Notes: generated from the sequence alone by a model not told the origin. A DNA stretch of 64,000 nt from Gemmatimonadota bacterium (GCA_009692185.1 SHZT01000001.1:141247-205246); one strand, 5' to 3'; counted from the stretch's first letter, positions 47,577-55,311 are shown. Numbers and translations are program-made.

Positions 47577-48332
47577 TCAGTCCGAGCAGTCGCCCTGGGG
47601 ATAGACAAACCCGCAATTCGGGCAGGGGTTCTTGCACCCCCATGCCTTGCTCCGCACTGCATGCCCGCAGCGCATGCAAGTGGCAGGTGTGAGCCGAGCG
47701 AGGCCGGTCAGAAACGGGTTTTCCCGCCGCTCGCGGCCGATGGTCGTGTCGGGGCCGTGCCCGGGATAGACGATCGTCTCGTCGGGGAGGCTGAGCAACT
47801 GGTCCCGGATGCTGGCGATGAGCTGGTTGGCGTTCCCGCCGGGCAGGTCGGTACGGCCAATCGACCCCTCGAAGACCACGTCCCCAACGATGGCGATCCC
47901 GTTGCCCACGAAGGCCACGCTGCCCGGGCTGTGGCCCGGCACCTGCCGCACTTCGAATCGCAGGTCACCGACCGACAGCGCCTGGCCATCGGCCAGGTCG
48001 GCGTCGGGTGGGGGCGGCGCGGTGGCCGCGAGGCCGAGCCACCGGCCCTGGTCTTCCGCCCCGTCGTAGAGCGACCGGTCCGCCGGGTGCAGGTGCACCG
48101 GCACGCTGGTGGCCTCTTTCACGGCTGCGACGCCCTGTATGTGATCGAGGTGCGCGTGGGTGAGCCAGACGGCCTTGAGGGTGTAGCGATCAGCGCGGAG
48201 ACGATCGAGGAAACGGGGAACCTCGTCCCCGGGGTCAATCAAGACGGCGTGCCGCGAGCGCGGGTCCGCAACGATATAGCAGTTCTCCGCGAAGACGCCA
48301 TTAGGAATGCAGACGACGTCAGCTCGCGCCAA
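47577..48332 (-). CDS. Metallo-beta-lactamase-fold hydrolase with C-terminal zinc ribbon
   Basis: A 251-residue glyoxalase II-like hydrolase. The binuclear metal site is complete: His59, His61, Asp63, His64 in Thr-His-Ala-His-Leu-Asp-His, with Pro-Gly-His-Ser, Val-Gly-Asp and Pro-Gly-His-Gly-Pro later. The last 33 residues are an unusual addition with six cysteines arranged as CxxC, Cys, then Cys-Pro-Asn-Cys, a probable zinc ribbon. The most credible start is a TTG with AAGGAG upstream, 14 bases inside trxB. It probably acts on a thioester or thiol-bound substrate. It sits in a redox cluster with trxB and a peroxiredoxin. Confidence 0.8.
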   Translation of the reverse strand: MARADVVCIPNGVFAENCYIVADPRSRHAVLIDPGDEVPRFLDRLRADRYTLKAVWLTHAHLDHIQGVAAVKEATSVPVHLHPADRSLYDGAEDQGRWLGLAATAPPPPDADLADGQALSVGDLRFEVRQVPGHSPGSVAFVGNGIAIVGDVVFEGSIGRTDLPGGNANQLIASIRDQLLSLPDETIVYPGHGPDTTIGRERRENPFLTGLARLTPATCMRCGHAVRSKAWGCKNPCPNCGFVYPQGDCSD

Positions 48333-49275
48333 CGCCTGCCGTCTCCTTCTTCTCGGCCAGGTACTTCTCGACCGCGATCGCGGCCGTCGTGGCATCGCCG
48401 ACGGCCGTGGTGATCTGCCGGGTCAGCTGGTGCCGGAGGTCGCCGGCAGCAAAGAGGCCCGGGATCGACGTCATCATGCTTGTATCGGTGAACACATAAC
48501 CGGACTCGTCGTGCTTGACGTGCTCCTTGATGACCCCGGTGTTGGGCTTGAAGCCGATGAAGATGAACACGCCCGTGACCGGGAGCGTCGTCACTTGGCT
48601 GGTGACCGTGTCTTTCAGGCGGAGGCCGGTGACGCCGCGTTCGCCGCCTTCGACCTCTTCGACTGTCTTGTTCCAGATGACTTCGATCTTGGGGTTGGCG
48701 AAGAGCCGCTGTTGAAGAATCGCCGAGGCACGGAATTCGTCGCGACGGTGAATGACGTAGACCTTGGTAGCGTACTTCGTCAGATACTGGGCCTCTTCGA
48801 CCGCCGCATCGCCGCCGCCCACGACCGCGATGGTCTCGCCCTTGAAGAACGCCCCGTCGCAGACCGCACAGTAGGAGACGCCCTTTCCGGCGTATTCCTT
48901 CTCACCGCCCACGCCCAGCTTGGAGGGCGTTCCGCCGGCGGTGACGATCACCGATGGCGCGGTGAACGTCTTTCCCATGTCGGTCTTCACCTCGAAGTCA
49001 CCGTCGGGAAGGCGTTTCACGCCTTCAACGTTATCGGTAAGAAAGCTCGCCCCGAACTTCCTGGCATGGTCAGTCATTTTCACCGCGAGTTCGCGGCCCA
49101 GGATGCTCTCGAAGCCGGGATAGTCCTCGATGAGCTCGGTGTTGAGCAGTTCGCCGCCCGGCATGCCTCGCTCAATCAGGAGCGTGCTGAGCATGCCCCG
49201 GCCCGCGTACATGGCTGCGCACAGCCCCGCCGGACCGCCGCCCACGATGATCACGTCGTATCGATTGCTGGTCAC
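48319..49275 (-). CDS. trxB: Thioredoxin reductase
   Basis: A 318-residue FAD/NADPH reductase with Gly-Gly-Gly-Pro-Ala-Gly for FAD, the redox-active Cys-Ala-Val-Cys-Asp (about residue 137) and Gly-Gly-Gly-Asp-Ala-Ala for NADPH. It reduces thioredoxin. The start is GTG. It lies 73 bases downstream of the UGA-containing peroxiredoxin, which it could power through thioredoxin. Confidence 0.95.
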   Translation of the reverse strand: MTSNRYDVIIVGGGPAGLCAAMYAGRGMLSTLLIERGMPGGELLNTELIEDYPGFESILGRELAVKMTDHARKFGASFLTDNVEGVKRLPDGDFEVKTDMGKTFTAPSVIVTAGGTPSKLGVGGEKEYAGKGVSYCAVCDGAFFKGETIAVVGGGDAAVEEAQYLTKYATKVYVIHRRDEFRASAILQQRLFANPKIEVIWNKTVEEVEGGERGVTGLRLKDTVTSQVTTLPVTGVFIFIGFKPNTGVIKEHVKHDESGYVFTDTSMMTSIPGLFAAGDLRHQLTRQITTAVGDATTAAIAVEKYLAEKKETAGVGAS

Positions 49276-49348
49276 GCTACCCTCGAGATTGCCGGTTCAC
49301 TCGCCCGCACAGACCAGAACGCGATTGCCGGGCGGCAGGTTCCCGCCT

Positions 49349-49789
49349 TCAGACGGCGCAGGCCAGGCTTTCGTCGGCCCCCGGCGCACCGCGGGCCGCA
49401 AACACCACCTTGCCCTCCTGCCCAATCACCACGACGCTCCGCTGCACGCCAATTCCAAGCAGTTTCACGGCGCCGTACTTCGTGGCCACTTTGAGCCCCG
49501 GGTCCGACAACAACGGGAAGTTGAACGCGAACTTCTCTACGTACTTGATATGACTATCCACCCCCGCGGGGTTCACGCCGAAGGGCTGGACGCCTGCTTT
49601 CCGGTACTTCTCGATCTCATCGCGCACGGCGGAGAGTTGGCGGTTTCACCCAGGGGTGTTGTTGCCGGGGTAGAAGACGAGCAGCACGCTCCCCGCCTTC
49701 AGGAGTTCAGCGAGCCGGTACGTCCGTCCATCGGACGCCGCCAGATCGAAGTCGGGCGCCGCGGCGCCGACCGCTATCAACTCGCTCAC
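49349..49789 (-). CDS. Peroxiredoxin, probable selenoprotein (in-frame TGA at residue 48)
   Basis: Two pieces of a thiol peroxidase of the BCP/PrxQ (AhpC/TSA) family are joined by a single TGA at 49648-49646. Before it is Phe-Tyr-Pro-Gly-Asn-Asn-Thr-Pro-Gly and after it Asn-Arg-Gln-Leu-Ser-Ala-Val-Arg-Asp. The TGA sits exactly where the family has its peroxidatic cysteine. Read as selenocysteine the gene is 146 residues with no other break and no frameshift. GTG start at 49789 (GTGA junction with the PHP gene). A hairpin with G-U in its loop follows the TGA. A conventional cysteine remains near the C-terminus (third residue from the end). Alternatives: pseudogene or sequencing error. Confidence 0.85.
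49616..49636 (-). promoter_or_regulatory. Candidate bacterial SECIS hairpin
   Basis: Starting nine bases after the UGA, CTC pairs with GAG, then a 2x2 mismatch, then CGC pairs with GCG around the loop CGTGC. The loop has the G-U dinucleotide expected by SelB, about 19 bases past the UGA, inside the usual range for bacterial SECIS. Stems are short, so this is suggestive only. Confidence 0.45.
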
Positions 49790-50634
49790 TTGCTGACCTC
49801 CGCGCTCACGCGTTCGATGTGAATACGCTCGACCTGTTCCAGCCACGTCGGGGGAACATCCTGGGATCCCAGCGAGGCGGCCGGACGGTCCACCGCGAAA
49901 TCGCCGTGCCAATCCGAACCCCCCGTCGGGACGAGATCGAGTTCCGCGAACAGCTTGTTCAACCGCTTGATGGTGGATTCATCATGGGACGGGTGCCGGA
50001 CTTCGACGCCATCCACGCCGGCCTTCCTGAGCAACTGCAGGATAGGCTTCACGCCACGGTCTTTCAAATGCGCTGCCGAAGTCACGCCACCGGCCGCCCG
50101 CACGAGCGTCGTCACGTCAGCTATACGCGGCAGGACCTTGGGAACGAACGCCGCGCGGCCGTTACCGAGATACTTGTCAAACGCATCCTGGACGTCGCGC
50201 ACGGCGCCCAGGGCCACGAGCGCGCGGGCCACGTGCGGGCGGCCAACCGCGCCCGACCCGGCAATCTCCCGCACCTGCTCGATCGTGATCGGGATACCGG
50301 CCTTCTTCAACCGCCCGACGAGGAGTTCGGCGCGGCGCACGCGCTTCGCCCGCTGGTCCTCGAGAAACCCTTCGACGGCGGGATCGCCATCAGGCAAGAA
50401 GTACCCCAGCAGGTGCATTTCCCCACCCGGCCCATCCACCGAGAACTCGCAGCCCGCGATCACGCGGACGCCCAGCCCGGATCCGGCGGCCCGCGCTTCG
50501 GCCACGCCGGCCAGCGTATCGTGGTCGGTCAGGGCAAAGGCCTGGAGTCCGGCTGCTGCAGCGCGGCGGGCGACCTCGGCGGGCGCAAACGCGCCGTCCG
50601 AGGCCGTGGAATGCACGTGGAGATCGACCTTCAC
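49786..50634 (-). CDS. PHP-domain phosphoesterase (TrpH/YciV type)
   Basis: A 282-residue PHP metal hydrolase: Asp-Leu-His-Val-His-Ser (His6, His8) and Leu-Thr-Asp-His-Asp-Thr are metal-binding motifs, with Gly-Ser-Asp-Trp-His-Gly late in the domain. Relatives such as YciV (RNase AM) are 5'-3' exonucleases acting on RNA/DNA 5' ends or nucleoside 3',5'-bisphosphatases. Its stop overlaps the peroxiredoxin start. The specific substrate is not evident. Confidence 0.87.
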   Translation of the reverse strand: MKVDLHVHSTASDGAFAPAEVARRAAAAGLQAFALTDHDTLAGVAEARAAGSGLGVRVIAGCEFSVDGPGGEMHLLGYFLPDGDPAVEGFLEDQRAKRVRRAELLVGRLKKAGIPITIEQVREIAGSGAVGRPHVARALVALGAVRDVQDAFDKYLGNGRAAFVPKVLPRIADVTTLVRAAGGVTSAAHLKDRGVKPILQLLRKAGVDGVEVRHPSHDESTIKRLNKLFAELDLVPTGGSDWHGDFAVDRPAASLGSQDVPPTWLEQVERIHIERVSAEVSK

Positions 50635-50640
50635 AATTCG

Positions 50641-50916
50641 CTAGCGGCTCGAGCGGGCGTATTCGGCTTCCGGACTGGTCCAGGCGGGTTGCGACTGGCG
50701 GAGCAGTTCGAGCAGGTGCGCGTCGGTCAGCTCGGCCAGGGCGGCATCCCACCGGCGCGCCCCAACCGGCGAGTAGCGCGTGACCCGCCGCACCCGGGCG
50801 GGTCCGGTGCCCTTCTCGAAGACCAGGCCGAACTCGTCCCGATCGTACTGGGTCGTGCGGCCCGAAGGATACACCACCCACCGCTCGCCGTCGGCCTCCA
50901 GCGTGCGCCGGGCCAC
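50641..50916 (-). CDS. Small protein of unknown function
   Basis: A 91-residue soluble protein without recognised family, signal or membrane segment. It is acidic-basic mixed, with Tyr-Pro-Ser-Gly-Arg-Thr-Thr-Gln-Tyr-Asp-Arg-Asp-Glu-Phe-Gly in the first third and Ala-Leu-Ala-Glu-Leu-Thr-Asp-Ala-His-Leu-Leu-Glu later. It sits between the E2 acyltransferase (sharing a base at 50916) and the PHP gene. Its tight packing in the operon argues that it is real. Confidence 0.6.
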   Translation of the reverse strand: MARRTLEADGERWVVYPSGRTTQYDRDEFGLVFEKGTGPARVRRVTRYSPVGARRWDAALAELTDAHLLELLRQSQPAWTSPEAEYARSSR

Positions 50917-52304
50917 TAGAGCGCCCCTTCGGGGAAGTTCTCGAGGCCCTTCTTCACGTCGGCCATGAAGCGGTCGCCGTCGGCGCCGTCCACCACGCGA
51001 TGGTCATAGGCGAGGGACAGGAGTCCCAGGGTCCGGATCGCGATCACGTCCTGCCCATCGTCCAGCGTGATGACCTTCGGGCGCTTCTCGATGGCGCCGA
51101 CACCAAGAATGGCGACCTGCGGCTGATTGATGATCGGCGTCCCTACGAGCGACCCGAACCCGCCCGGATTGGTAATCGTGAATGTGCCCTGCTGCACTTC
51201 GTCGGGCAGGAGCTTCTTGGAGCGGGCGCGATCGGCCAGGTCGGCCATTTTCCGCCAGATACCGAGGACGGACAGCTCGTCCGCCCCGCGGAGGACGGGG
51301 ACGATGAGACCCCAGTCCAGCGCTACGGCGATCCCGATATTGATCGAGCGGCGGTAGATGACGGTATCGCCGCTCACCGACGCGTTGATGACGGCGTGCC
51401 TGCGCAGGTTCTCGGCGACCACCTTCACGATGAACGCCAGGAACGTGAGCTTGGCGCCCCGCGATTGGTATTCCTCCTTCTTGGCCGCGCGCAATGACGC
51501 GATGCGCGTGTAGTCCACCTCGAAGAAACTGTTCACGTGCGCCGAGGTCCGGCGCGAGGCGACCATGTGGTCGGCCGTCAGCTTCCGGATCTTGGTCATC
51601 GGCTCGACGCGGTCGCCGGGCCAGGGCTCGACGGATGGATGGATCACCGGACCCACCGAGACCCCGACTGTGACCGCGGGAACGGAAGGAGCGGCGGGAG
51701 CGACGGGAGCGACGGGAGCGACGGAGGGAACCACGTCGGCCGGACGCTGTTCGATGTACTGGAGGATGTCCTGCTTGGTCACGCGGCCCGCGAACCCGGT
51801 GCCGCCGGGGACGCGGCTGATGTCCACGTTGTGCTCGGCGGCAATCTTCCGAACCAGCGGCGTCGATTTCCGGCGGAGTCGCTCTTCCGCCGACTCGACC
51901 CCGTCGCCGGCGCGGCGGACGGGCGCGGCCGGCGGAGCAGCGGACGATACCGCGGACCCTACCGGCGCCGGGGGAGCGGCGCGCTGAGGCACAGCTGCGG
52001 CGGCCGGCTCGGCGGCCCTTGCGGGCGCGGCGGCCGGAGCTGGGGCGGCACTCACCGCGGACTTATCCGTTTCAATGAGCGCTATGACCGTCTGGACCGG
52101 AACGGTTTTGCCCTCACCCACCCTGATCTCGGCAAGCACCCCGGCCACCGGCGACGGGATCTCGGCATCGACCTTGTCGGTCGAAATCTCGAGGATCGGC
52201 TCGTCGCGCTTGATGTCGTCTCCCACCTTCTTGAGCCACTTGGAGACGGTTCCTTCGGCGATCGACTCCCCCATCTGGGGCATGATCACGTCGACCTTGG
52301 CCAT
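50916..52304 (-). CDS. 2-oxoacid dehydrogenase E2 (dihydrolipoamide acyltransferase)
   Basis: A 462-residue E2 with one lipoyl domain (lipoylated Lys44 in Ser-Thr-Asp-Lys-Val-Asp), an Ala/Pro linker, a peripheral E3/E1-binding domain (about 145-182) and an acyltransferase core ending in Tyr-Asp-His435-Arg-Val-Val-Asp439-Gly. It transfers the acyl group to CoA in a pyruvate, branched-chain or 2-oxoglutarate complex. E1 beta and E1 alpha lie upstream, separated by the convergent HUH-type ORF; E3 is not in the window. A Pro-Val-Ala repeat in the linker is encoded by a 9-base tandem repeat. Confidence 0.9.
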   Translation of the reverse strand: MAKVDVIMPQMGESIAEGTVSKWLKKVGDDIKRDEPILEISTDKVDAEIPSPVAGVLAEIRVGEGKTVPVQTVIALIETDKSAVSAAPAPAAAPARAAEPAAAAVPQRAAPPAPVGSAVSSAAPPAAPVRRAGDGVESAEERLRRKSTPLVRKIAAEHNVDISRVPGGTGFAGRVTKQDILQYIEQRPADVVPSVAPVAPVAPAAPSVPAVTVGVSVGPVIHPSVEPWPGDRVEPMTKIRKLTADHMVASRRTSAHVNSFFEVDYTRIASLRAAKKEEYQSRGAKLTFLAFIVKVVAENLRRHAVINASVSGDTVIYRRSINIGIAVALDWGLIVPVLRGADELSVLGIWRKMADLADRARSKKLLPDEVQQGTFTITNPGGFGSLVGTPIINQPQVAILGVGAIEKRPKVITLDDGQDVIAIRTLGLLSLAYDHRVVDGADGDRFMADVKKGLENFPEGAL

Positions 52305-52411
52305 CCATCGCTCCTTGAATCGGGGCGCCGGTCAATCCGGCGGATGAAATCGGGTTATCCGTGCGTCAATTTGGGTACGTCGGGGCTGGGCCCGTTGACC
52401 AGAATGGCGCC

Positions 52412-52798
52412 ATGCAACCCAGGCCTGCCGCCACGAAGTGGTGCCATGTCACATGGTCAACCGCGCGACACCGCAAGTGTTTCAACATAGCGGCACAAGC
52501 TCGATTCTGCGAGCAGGCCATCGAGGACGAATGTGCGCGTGCGGGCTGGGCCGGGGTCGTGGCGCTGTTGCCAGACCGGGTCCACGTCCTGGTCGAGGTC
52601 CCCACCACCCTGACCCGGGCCAGCGTCGTGCGGCGCCTGCGAGACACGGCCACTCTGGTGGTCCGCCGAGCCGGCCTGGCACCGGGCGTCGGGCAGGTGT
52701 GGGAAGACGGGGGTTGGTGTTCGGTGTTGACCAGCGGGTTGGCGGTGGAGGCGGTGCGGCGACATGTACGCCAACGGGCGGCGGGGGCGCGCGCCTAA
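52412..52798 (+). CDS. Degenerate Y1/IS200-like (HUH) transposase-type protein
   Basis: A roughly 128-residue ORF on the plus strand. Its opening (Trp-Cys-His-Val-Thr-Trp-Ser-Thr) and middle (Leu-Leu-Pro-Asp-Arg-Val-His-Val-Leu-Val) match the Y1_Tnp pattern, where the HUH motif is normally Asp-His-Val-His. Here the first His is Arg, so the nuclease site appears inactive. No flanking repeat or IS end is visible. It lies between E1 beta and E2 and its stop overlaps E1 beta's stop. It is probably a decayed or domesticated relative of REP-associated transposases. The upstream in-frame extension to 52361 is not conserved-looking. Confidence 0.6.
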   Translation: MQPRPAATKWCHVTWSTARHRKCFNIAAQARFCEQAIEDECARAGWAGVVALLPDRVHVLVEVPTTLTRASVVRRLRDTATLVVRRAGLAPGVGQVWEDGGWCSVLTSGLAVEAVRRHVRQRAAGARA

Positions 52799-53775
52799 TA
52801 GGCCAGGAGCCACCGAGCGGCTTTGACCACATCTTGCGCCTGCGGCAAGACAAAGTCTTCCAGGGTCGGCGCATAGGGAATCGGCGTGTCGTGGGCGGTG
52901 ACCCGCATGACCGGCGCGTCCAGCCATTCGAACGCCTGTTCGTTGATCCGGGCAATGATTTCCCCCGCGATGCCGCCGGTGCGGGTGTCCTCGTGCACGA
53001 CGAGCGCCCGATTGGTCTTCTTGACCGAGGCAATGATCGCCGCGTCGTCCATCGGGAGCAGGGTACGGAGGTCAATCACTTCGACCGACGCGCCGTCTTC
53101 CTTCTCAATCTGTTCCGCCGCCTCCAGGGACTTCCACACCATGGCCGAGTAGGTCACGATGGTGAGGTCCTTGCCCTCACGGGCAATGCGCGCCTTGCCA
53201 ATGGGCGTAATGATGTCCTCGCCCTCCGGGATGTTCTCCTTGATGCGCCGGTAGAGAAACTTGTGCTCGAGGTAGATGACCGGGTCATCGTCGCGGATGG
53301 CCGCCTTGATGAGACCCTTGGCGTCCCTGACGGTCGCCGGCGCCACGAGCTTGAGGCCCGGGGTGTGGAAGAACGCCGCTTCCGGCATCTGTGAGTGAAA
53401 TGGCCCACCGCGAACGAACCCGCCGGACGGACCGCGCACCACGATCGGGGTGGATAGACCGGCACGGTAGCGGGCGGTGGCTACGTAGTTGGTCAGCATG
53501 TCGTAGGCGCAGGAGATGAAGTCGATGAACTGCATCTCCGCCACCGGCCTTAACCCCATGTGCGCCGCGCCCGCAGCGGCGCCGACGATGGCCGCCTCAC
53601 TGATCGGCGTGTCGATGACCCGGGAGGCGCCGAACTTCTCGAAGAACCCCTCCGTCACCTTGAACGCCCCACCGTAAATGCCGACGTCCTCGCCCAGGAT
53701 GAACACGCGTTCATCGCGGGCCATTTCCTCCCACATGCCCTGGCGCAGGGCTTCGAGGTAGGTCAGCTCAGGCAT
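52795..53775 (-). CDS. 2-oxoacid dehydrogenase E1 component, beta subunit
   Basis: A 326-residue TPP-dependent E1 beta (Glu-Asp-Val-Gly-Ile-Tyr-Gly-Gly-Ala-Phe-Lys; Asp-Thr-Pro-Ile-Ser-Glu; Gln-Phe-Ile-Asp-Phe; Glu-Val-Ile-Asp-Leu-Arg-Thr). It pairs with E1 alpha for oxidative decarboxylation of a 2-oxoacid. The ATG at 53775 overlaps the E1 alpha end by eight bases; the frame extends upstream through that gene. Confidence 0.93.
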   Translation of the reverse strand: MPELTYLEALRQGMWEEMARDERVFILGEDVGIYGGAFKVTEGFFEKFGASRVIDTPISEAAIVGAAAGAAHMGLRPVAEMQFIDFISCAYDMLTNYVATARYRAGLSTPIVVRGPSGGFVRGGPFHSQMPEAAFFHTPGLKLVAPATVRDAKGLIKAAIRDDDPVIYLEHKFLYRRIKENIPEGEDIITPIGKARIAREGKDLTIVTYSAMVWKSLEAAEQIEKEDGASVEVIDLRTLLPMDDAAIIASVKKTNRALVVHEDTRTGGIAGEIIARINEQAFEWLDAPVMRVTAHDTPIPYAPTLEDFVLPQAQDVVKAARWLLAY

Positions 53776-54802
53776 CGCGGAACCACAGGCGCTCGGCGGA
53801 GGGCGGATTCGCGAACACCTCGGTGAGCGCGGTGTCGATGGAGGGCAGCGGATCGTTCTCGCACTCGGCGACCGCCTGATCGAGCTGACCGGTAACCCGG
53901 GCGTCAATCGCCGCGAGAATCGTCGAGTCGGCCCAGCCGTTCTTCTGCAGGGTCTCCACGTAGCGATCCACCGGGTCGTTGCCTTCCCACTTGGCTATTT
54001 CGTCTTTCGACTGATAGCGCTGGTCGTCGTGCTCGGCGTGACCCTTGCGGCGATAGGTGACGACCTCGATGAGCGTCGTGCCGCCGCCGACGCGTGCCCG
54101 TTCCACGGCGTCCCGCGTGACCTCGTAGACGGCGAGCACATCGTTGCCGTCCACCGTCACGCCGGGAATGCCGTACCCCTTGGCCTTGACGGCCAGCCGC
54201 TCGACGGCGGTCTGCCTCGACGTCGGCGTCGAATAGGAAAACCCGTTGTGTTCCACGATCACGACCAGCGGCAGGTGCTGGACCGCGGCGAAGTTGATGC
54301 CCTCGTGAAAGGCGCCGGCGCTGGTGGCGCCATCTCCGACGTACACCAGCCCCACGCGGGTCTCCTTTCGGAGTTTGAACGAGAGGGCGATGCCGGCCAT
54401 GACGGGAACCATGTCCCCCAGGTGCGAGATCTGGCCGAGGTAGCCCAGCTGGAGGTCGTTGAAATGGATGTTGAGCTCGCGGCCCTTCGTGGGGCTGGTG
54501 GCCTTGGCCATGTACTGGCGCAGGACTTCGACCGGCTTGGCTCCCCGCACCAGCATGGATCCGAGATTGCGGATGAGCGGGGAGAGAATGTCGCCCGGCC
54601 TGAGCGCGTAGGCCGAGGCGACACTCTCGCCTTCCTGCCCGAGCGAGCGATACAGGCCGCCGATCACCTTTGATTGCCGATAGAGATTCACCAACCGCTC
54701 TTCGAGCGAGCGGGTGAGTCGCAGGAAGTAGTAGATCTCAAGCAGCTGCTCGCGATTGAGTCCCGCCGGAATGGTTGAGGCCGGCACGGTGCCTGCGGTC
54801 AT
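53768..54802 (-). CDS. 2-oxoacid dehydrogenase E1 component, alpha subunit
   Basis: A 344-residue TPP-binding subunit. The cofactor motif is Gly-Asp-Gly-Ala-Thr-Ser followed about 30 residues later by Glu-His-Asn-Gly. The regulatory-loop-like Tyr-Arg-Arg-Lys-Gly-His-Ala-Glu-His-Asp is present. Branched-chain or pyruvate complexes share these features, so substrate is not assigned. It follows copZ by four bases. Confidence 0.92.
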   Translation of the reverse strand: MTAGTVPASTIPAGLNREQLLEIYYFLRLTRSLEERLVNLYRQSKVIGGLYRSLGQEGESVASAYALRPGDILSPLIRNLGSMLVRGAKPVEVLRQYMAKATSPTKGRELNIHFNDLQLGYLGQISHLGDMVPVMAGIALSFKLRKETRVGLVYVGDGATSAGAFHEGINFAAVQHLPLVVIVEHNGFSYSTPTSRQTAVERLAVKAKGYGIPGVTVDGNDVLAVYEVTRDAVERARVGGGTTLIEVVTYRRKGHAEHDDQRYQSKDEIAKWEGNDPVDRYVETLQKNGWADSTILAAIDARVTGQLDQAVAECENDPLPSIDTALTEVFANPPSAERLWFRDA

Positions 54803-54806
54803 AGAG

Positions 54807-55022
54807 TCAGGCCGCAACCGTTGCGCGGTAGCCGGCCGAACCGACGGCCTCGACGTAGCGCTCCGGGGTGGCTTTGGAGCCGTCGAAGTCCACGTCGGCG
54901 CTTCCGCCCGTCAGATCAACGGCCGCGCCGAACGTGCCGGGCACGGCCTTGAGCGCCTTCTCGACCTTGGTGACACAGTTGCCGCAATGCATGCCGGTGA
55001 TGGTCAGATGCACGGACGCCAT
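54807..55022 (-). CDS. copZ: Copper chaperone CopZ (HMA domain)
   Basis: A 71-residue heavy-metal-associated domain with Gly-Met-His-Cys-Gly-Asn-Cys binding Cu(I). It would hand copper to CopA encoded two genes upstream. The ATG at 55022 gives the family start; the longer frame lies over the preceding gene. It lies four bases before E1 alpha. Confidence 0.9.
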   Translation of the reverse strand: MASVHLTITGMHCGNCVTKVEKALKAVPGTFGAAVDLTGGSADVDFDGSKATPERYVEAVGSAGYRATVAA

Positions 55023-55023
55023 C

Positions 55024-55311
55024 CTAGAAGGCTCCGCGCAATTCGTAACCCGGCTCCACCTTCGCGTGGACCGTGGCCAGAAAACGCTTGGCGTGTTTGT
55101 CCGCTTCACTCTCGCCCATCTGGTCTGTCTCAATCGTGATCAGGGTGTAATGCCCGCCCTCTGCCGTGACCGTCACGCCGATCCGGCCGGTCGGACTGGT
55201 GAACACGCGCTTCCGCGCGGCAGGCTCCGCGGTGCGGCCCGGGCTGAAAAACCGGTCTGCTTCCGCCAACACCTGGTCGATACCCAGCGAGGTTCGATGG
55301 AAGTAGCGCAT
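55024..55311 (-). CDS. Small protein of unknown function between copA and copZ
   Basis: A 95-residue soluble protein, not recognised. It opens with Met-Arg-Tyr-Phe-His-Arg-Thr-Ser and contains a Val-Thr-Val-Thr-Ala-Glu-Gly-Gly strand pair. No Cys, so direct copper-thiolate binding is unlikely. The ATG overlaps the copA stop by one base (TGATG) and its end is one base from copZ, so it is probably part of the same copper operon. Confidence 0.6.
   Translation of the reverse strand: MRYFHRTSLGIDQVLAEADRFFSPGRTAEPAARKRVFTSPTGRIGVTVTAEGGHYTLITIETDQMGESEADKHAKRFLATVHAKVEPGYELRGAF

Noticed and set aside
49349..49912. Peroxiredoxin fragments interpreted as a pseudogene
   Set aside because: Only one nonsense codon, at the exact peroxidatic cysteine, no frameshift and intact motifs elsewhere; selenocysteine is the simpler reading, though sequencing error remains possible.
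51690..51730. Tandem 9-base repeats (GGGAGCGAC) in the E2 gene
   Set aside because: They encode the Pro-Val-Ala linker of E2, a normal low-complexity hinge, not a CRISPR or mobile element.
52457..52927. Minus-strand frame of 156 codons across the E1 beta/E2 gap
   Set aside because: It overlaps E1 beta and lacks any recognisable domain, whereas the plus-strand frame matches Y1 transposases.
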